DNA of 64,000 nucleotides from assembly GCA_004794785.1 (NCBI GenBank), contig SJOL01008500.1, positions 107,359-171,358 on the forward strand, read 5' to 3'. Numbering within the stretch: the first letter of the stretch is position 1; every line of letters starts with the position of its first letter. Origin of the DNA: Opisthorchis felineus (Eukaryota; Platyhelminthes; Trematoda; Opisthorchiida; Opisthorchiidae). The notes below the pieces were generated by a model that was not told the DNA's origin, ran no database searches, and saw only the letters and a list, made by a program, of their open reading frames with translations. Both the position numbers and the translations under genes were made by a program. This document shows, piece by piece, positions 58,810-64,000 of the stretch.

Positions 58810-59860
58810 GGATACCTTATAAACCATTGAGAGTAACGCATAGTGATTGATCACAGCTTGCGGGCAATCCACTGGCGACACATTACCAAGGATTTTTATC
58901 ACCAAGGAAGAATAATTCGATATCTTAAATATGGGTTGTGCATATTCTGACGAGGACTACCATAAACGAATGAATATCCACCCAAATCGACATTAATTGT
59001 AATGTTGCTAAGCCATTGTACTATCGTGTGCTGTTTCTACTGACGTTGCAACACATCTTTTTTGTAGTGTTCTTCCACACAGACTGTTCTTATTGTGCCA
59101 ATCAAAAGCGTAACTGGAACCCAAAGTTTTTTTCTGACATTAATGTGATATCTATCCTGTAAAAAACTATAAGATGGCTTCTAAGATTCAGTCTTGCTCT
59201 GTGAAAGTCGAGTAAATGAGCGTTTGCTTTGTAACCCGAGTGCATCTGGCCTGATAACGTTGACGTTATGGGTAGCAATGGGATGAAGTCATCACTTTTG
59301 ACGAGTTGAATAGAGAAACTTTCGTCTGGTGCAAATGAGGATTGTTTCTTTGGAATGTCAGTTCTGATCGGCTGTTGCGACAATACGATGTTTTTACGAG
59401 GTCACGTTTATCGGATTTAAAACCGCAGCAAGATTAGGTACTCTAAAAGGAGCACAGGGGCTAAACTTTATAGGCAGTACACGTTCCTTTGCTCAGAAAT
59501 CGGGTCATCAGTATACATTTTTGGCTGACGTGTGTTGGCGAGACCCGCTTACTTTGTCTTCACTCGTGAAGCTACCACCCTCCGCAACTCAGTGGACAAT
59601 GAAGCATCACTCGGATTCGTAACAAAGGATAATCGCAATCTAACAAGGCGCTCCAAAGTGGTCGTAATTGTACCAATTACTGTCTGCCATTTGGGTCCAT
59701 GTGTGCGCCGTAACGACCTTGTTTTGCTCACGCGGTACTCATACCTCCGTACCGTCGCACGTGACCAATTCCAGCAACACAGTGCATGCCATGCGTGAAG
59801 AGTTGAATTACATTGCACCAAAATGTGCTTAGGCCTGTCTTTTTTCACAGAAAATTTGCT
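58810..59860. other. intergenic, no gene recognised
   Basis: No features beyond overlapping chance open frames (for example 59532-59848 on both strands). Confidence 0.4.
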
Positions 59861-59861
59861 T

Positions 59862-60428
59862 TTAGTGAATACGTCTTCCTTGGGAATTGTGAGCGCGCAA
59901 TCCTGATGGGTGGTCTAAAATAGAGTCCAAAATGTTGACAACCCCTAGCGGTGTGTATTTTAGGAATGCCCCCGATGAGATGAGTAAGCTTGAGTGCCAA
60001 GACAAATATGTGTTCACAAACTGTGGTCTATAGAAGACAATAAAAATGAGCCATAGTTGCTTGCGTCCACATCTCAACGCTGTGTGGGGCAGCTTATTGT
60101 CCATTCCCGAACCAAACAGTAGGACATCTCTGAAGACCAGATCTCTAACGAATGGAACAGTTTTATCTGGTTCAGATGGCGGTTGCGTTTGATTGATAAC
60201 AGTGTACCTTGGTTCTCCACAGAAAGGCATTCTACTGAACTCAGAAGAAACGCCTGATGACGAAGTGTGAGGGAACATTTTGTGTAAGAGCCACCGAAAT
60301 GCGTCCAATCATGCAGCAGGCATAGACAGTAAAGTGACAGCGAAGCCAAATACGACCATAACTATGATGAATACCGGTATCGAGTCCAAAACCTTACTAG
60401 TTTTGCTTTGCCAGTCCAGAACTGTGGA
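59862..60428 (-). other. long open frame with a membrane segment and one TGA
   Basis: On the - strand a frame runs from about 60428 to the TAA at 59862-59864, about 188 codons with a single TGA at 60309-60311. Before the TGA lies a hydrophobic stretch, VFIIVMVVFGFAVTLLSMPAA, long enough to cross a membrane. After it lie 148 clean codons (beginning LDAFRWLLHKMFPH). A possible acceptor (CTCCACAG) precedes the hydrophobic part. I do not recognise the family. It could be a recently broken gene, an exon boundary misread at the TGA, or a long chance frame. Confidence 0.3.
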
Positions 60429-60479
60429 GCTACGTCAGCACGATAACGATATACTGTTAACAGCAATGAGGTTGATGAA

Positions 60480-60665
60480 AATTTTTCGGCAGTCTACTGC
60501 TGTTTTTTCTGATGTTCGGCTCATCAGATAGGCCCAGTCCCCAAGTTTCCATCAAGCATATTGGCTACAGGTACGCCAAACTGTACGTAAGTGAATTAAT
60601 ACGTTTACTTGCAAACTAACTTGATTTTAACGAGACTCAACTGAGTAAGTATCGAATCTGTCATA
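60480..60665 (-). repeat. hammerhead SINE copy, - strand, decayed core
   Basis: Read on the - strand it has TCAGTTGAGTCTCGTTAA, TTAGTTTGCAAGTAAACG, GGGGACTGGGCCTAT and CTGATGAG (60520-60527). The rest of the core has drifted to a run of A (AGAAAAAACAGC). It overlaps the start of the unassigned open frame beside it only marginally. Confidence 0.75.
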
Positions 60666-60689
60666 GCACGCTTTCGAAGAATGTTCAAC

Positions 60690-63355
60690 AAACACCTAGG
60701 TGGTATTGGGACAGGTAAAATATTTGATTGTCTTACTAAGTGAAACACGCAGTGGTCTTTGTGCAGCACAATAATTTGGAGATTACTTCTATTAGCACTG
60801 AGTCATTTTGCGGACGAATGAGTACCATCTTCAAAGAAAAGATGTGACCGGCTCCATATCCAGACGTTGTACAAGTTGATCTCAAATATACTTGGTTGCA
60901 AAATACACATTGTTGACTTGTACGATACACAGATTTTCATTCTTTCTTTTAGAATACGTATTTGTCAAGAATTTTTCTAGTAGGCTTAGTCATAAATGCA
61001 CTTATACTGTATTTCTACAGTGGTCCTTTATCGGATCTTAATCACGGATTACAAAATTGACTGTACGGGAATGGAATTCCCAAGTGACCGAATCGCTAAA
61101 GCGATAACATTAGCTTTATCTCTTTTGAGTGAAATAAAACTGGCTGCTGAACCCAATCTTTTCATTTCGCACACCTGCTCTTCAGAAATGATGTAAACAA
61201 ATCACTTCAGACCGGATTATCTACTAGCCACCTACTACCTTTGTGTTGATATGTTATTCTATACGGAGGTTCTCCCAATAAGGACAGTAACCAACCTAGC
61301 TTAGTTCCCTACTCTAAAAGCAGCGTTCCGTTGGTGGTTTGAAGAAACCGTGTTTCTGTTCATGTGTACGTCACCAACAAATGACGCCTCTTGTGGATGC
61401 TAAAGCTTTAAGACCGAGTTAGAGAGCGTGAACGCCATTAAAGTGTAGAGGATACACGTATATGTTACATTTTTCTGGACTCTTCTTCCAGCTTAAGTCA
61501 AATGGCGTAAACTTTGACTAAATTTTACTTTTGCAATGGTTTTTTTGCTTACTTTGGAAATCATTCAACTATCTCAAAAATGTCCTGTACTTAAAAATGA
61601 CTAATAATCATGCTTATCTTGTGCACTTATTTTGCTGGTCTTGACCCATCTGTCGGTCCATTCTCATATGGTCTCACCTAAGGGGGATCACCGCAGTACA
61701 GAGTTCTCTTGCCTTATTGTGTACCCAACGAGTTTATCTGTATTGTGTAACTACATGACATCACTCAAAATAACGATGAAGTACACGAACAAGTAGACTA
61801 TTCATTTCACATCAGCCTCAGTCCTGCATCACACCGGGCGTGTTTACAAGCAGAAGATTAAAGGTCATACCTGAGTGTTTTCGTGTTGTAGCGAAGTTTG
61901 CGTTTCTTCGTCACTGGTTGCAATCCGACTACACTCAACTTTTCCACATGACAAAGTTCGGTTCCGTGATATTGTACGATGTTATTCTAAGTAGTCATAT
62001 GATCAGAATAGTTTAGTGCAAACCGTCTTCAATCGGGAGTACACTACATCCGGCACGCAACAAGAAAAATGTTAAATTCATCTCTTACTTTTGGGATCAA
62101 GAAGTCCACAATTCTTTTAACTGATAGGTGGTCGTCGGCCTCTTAGTTGATATTGACCACCTGTGGTTGTCGATAAGACTTAGGCTCGGATAACTCGTTA
62201 CCATGTTTGAATTGACAATTTAATATGAGCATTTTGAAATCAAATATCCAGGTACAGTTAACGTGAACGAAAGCACACACTCAAGGATGGACTCTCATCA
62301 CAAACCCCCTGTTGTTGGAAGAGCGCTGTACCGACAGAGCGATCTTGGGGGCTGGCTCTCCTGCATGCTCTTGTATCTGAACACTGGATTTACAACTAAT
62401 ATCTATCGGTCAAGGTGTATTACATTCTTTTCTAATTTCTGACAGTTTGCACATTCCTAATGGATTATTGATTAACCTTTCTTTTTGTTGCTGGCTGTTG
62501 TTTGAGCATTTATCCAGGTGACTTGACCACAAATAATCCACGGCAAAATCTTAGAACCACCCTGTTTTATTAGGATAACGCAAGTTTAACATGCGAACCT
62601 AAAACAGTTAGGACGACGTACATTGAAACCACCATTTTTGAAAATTCCAGCTTCCTTGGCCTGAAGGAAGACAAGTGAGCTTACAGTTAATCGAGAGTAA
62701 CCGTGACAACATCATTCCACGCGCTTCAGTGGAACAAGCTGCTCAAATGCATGCGCTCGATGTGACAGTAAATTACATCCTGAACCTGCAGGTGATCTAA
62801 TGTGACGAACTGCTAATTCGATTGCTTTCAGGGTCGTTACTGGTGGCCTAGACGCTCGAAATGCGGTCCACAACCTGGAAATCACGGAGCCCTTAGGAGA
62901 ATAGGAAGAACACTGCATTACGCGGAGGTCTTCAAGACTGATTCTACTTCGAAAATTTCATAAAAAACAATCAAACTAATTAGCTTGCATGAAGTGTGCG
63001 GTAAACTTAACTGAGAATTATACCGTAAGGCAAAAATGGAGCGGAATGTTCTTGGATCTAGGATGCGCCTACACCATGTGTCAGCCAGTACATTACTATC
63101 CTGCCATCAAACTCCTGACCTAAAGCGAATCTGGATATCTCAACAATTGCTTATTTTAGGGACTTTGTATGGTAGTTCTACTTTGCGTAAGACTAGACCG
63201 ATTGGCAAACAGAACCGATGTGATTACAGTGTAAACGGCATGAGTCACAAAGTGACATAAGTTTTTTTAACGCAAATTCCAGTGTGGCTATACATTTGCG
63301 ATGCACCAGTAAACTTATACATGATAGCAGTGTTTGTTCCCCTAGTAGATAACTG
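60690..63355. other. intergenic, no gene recognised
   Basis: No gene or transposon that I can identify. A stretch on the - strand near 61880-61920 (GTGACGAAG ... CACGAAAAC) loosely resembles a hammerhead, but two core bases are wrong. Confidence 0.4.
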
Positions 63356-63359
63356 AAGG

Positions 63360-64000
63360 CTGATATGCAAGACGATACTCACTTTCGATCAAACTGGAGG
63401 CGATGGTATTTTCAGTTAGTTTGGGAACTGGGTGGCTACACACTGAAGGCAATGGCTTTGATGCACGAGCGCCACTGGCTATGCGATTGGGCCATTTCTG
63501 CCAGTGTCATTAACCATTGGTGAGTTGAGTCCCGGGGTCTCCATCCAGGGAGGCTACAGTTGCCGACCCGACTAAGTTTACTGCTTGTATTATCATACTT
63601 CGTTGCCAGATCATAAACTGTCTACCTCTCGGGCGATTCAACTAAACACAGGGCTGGGCTAAAAGGGTCCTCCTAGGCAGATGGTCTTCTGGCATGCGGA
63701 GCATGTGTCCTACCCAGCGTAACTTATGAAGCGTGAGTAATTCATCTATCGCGGGAAAGTTCTTTCTTCCTAGGACAAACCGGTGTACCTTAGCACTACT
63801 AATCCGATGTTCTCATCAGATTCAACCAATGCTTCGGAGAGACCTATGGTCAGACATTGAAATCTTTCGTATGTCCTCTGCGCGTAGAGGCCACGTGCCC
63901 ATAAAGCAGTATGGATCACACCGCCGCAGTGTAAACTTTGCCCTTGATAGACAGACTCACGTCGCGTTAGCGCCATAAATGTCGGAGGTTGGCAAAATTT
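63360..64000 (-). mobile_element. RTE-like element, 3' part, running off the window
   Basis: On the - strand, with stops and frame changes, it reads NFANLRHLW at the window edge, then SIKGKVYTAAV-like sequence, NFPR and DELLTLHKL-type remnants. The clearest piece is LRWVGHMLRMPEDHLPRRTLL (63650-63730), followed by RGRQFMIWQRSM and a decayed WR-P-D / MAQSHSQWRSC end near 63480. The motif set is that of the C-terminal block of the RTE-like element at 37.7-38.1 kb, but the sequence is clearly different, so it is a second subfamily. The 5' part lies beyond position 64000. No GAT tail is visible. Confidence 0.75.

Noticed and set aside
61880..61920. Hammerhead-like string on the - strand
   Set aside because: The first core base is wrong, the second half reads GAAAAC, and helix pairing is poor.

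Overview
The window looks like a gene-poor, repeat-rich stretch of a metazoan nuclear genome, most likely a parasitic flatworm and probably a digenean trematode. The evidence is: spliced genes with short introns, moderate GC, RTE-like and R2-like non-LTR retrotransposons, short pol III-type elements carrying hammerhead ribozymes (the architecture of the schistosome Sm-alpha family), and a small secreted NPC2/ML-domain gene of a kind known from flukes. There are no operons, bacterial genes, rRNA genes, intact tRNA genes or CRISPR arrays. The species assignment is inference.

Layout. Positions 1-5060 are intergenic, with one decayed tRNA-headed ribozyme SINE (about 1.65-1.77 kb) and a TACA microsatellite (2.39-2.54 kb). 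The only complete gene I can defend is a four-exon NPC2-like lipid-binding protein at 5120-5879 (+), 148 codons plus stop. From 6 to 36.8 kb the sequence is mostly featureless non-coding DNA with scattered copies of a ribozyme SINE, tRNA-like pol III relics, a solo RTE 3' end (22.5 kb) and a Penelope-type hammerhead relic (33.4 kb).

The transposon centre is 36.9-43.5 kb. A dead R2-like element on the + strand (two C2H2 zinc fingers, Myb-like segment, reverse transcriptase, restriction-like endonuclease) is split by an RTE-like element on the - strand (37.49 to about 40.5 kb). The RTE has an AP-endonuclease domain, the start and end of its reverse transcriptase, and a (GAT)n 3' tail. Both carry many frameshifts and stops, and the RTE has lost its reverse transcriptase palm.

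From 44 to 64 kb there are more ribozyme SINE copies (46.2, 53.7, 58.7 and 60.6 kb), a 280-bp RTE fragment (50.5 kb), a possible isolated gelsolin-like exon (48.6 kb), unassigned open frames, and another RTE copy running off the right edge on the - strand (63.4-64.0 kb).

The most interesting system is the dispersed ribozyme SINE: eight copies in graded decay. The best, at 58.7 kb, keeps a complete hammerhead core, and its helix III is a loop-less palindrome that predicts cleavage as a dimer. Most open frames of 60-150 codons are what chance gives in 64 kb at this base composition, so I did not call them genes.
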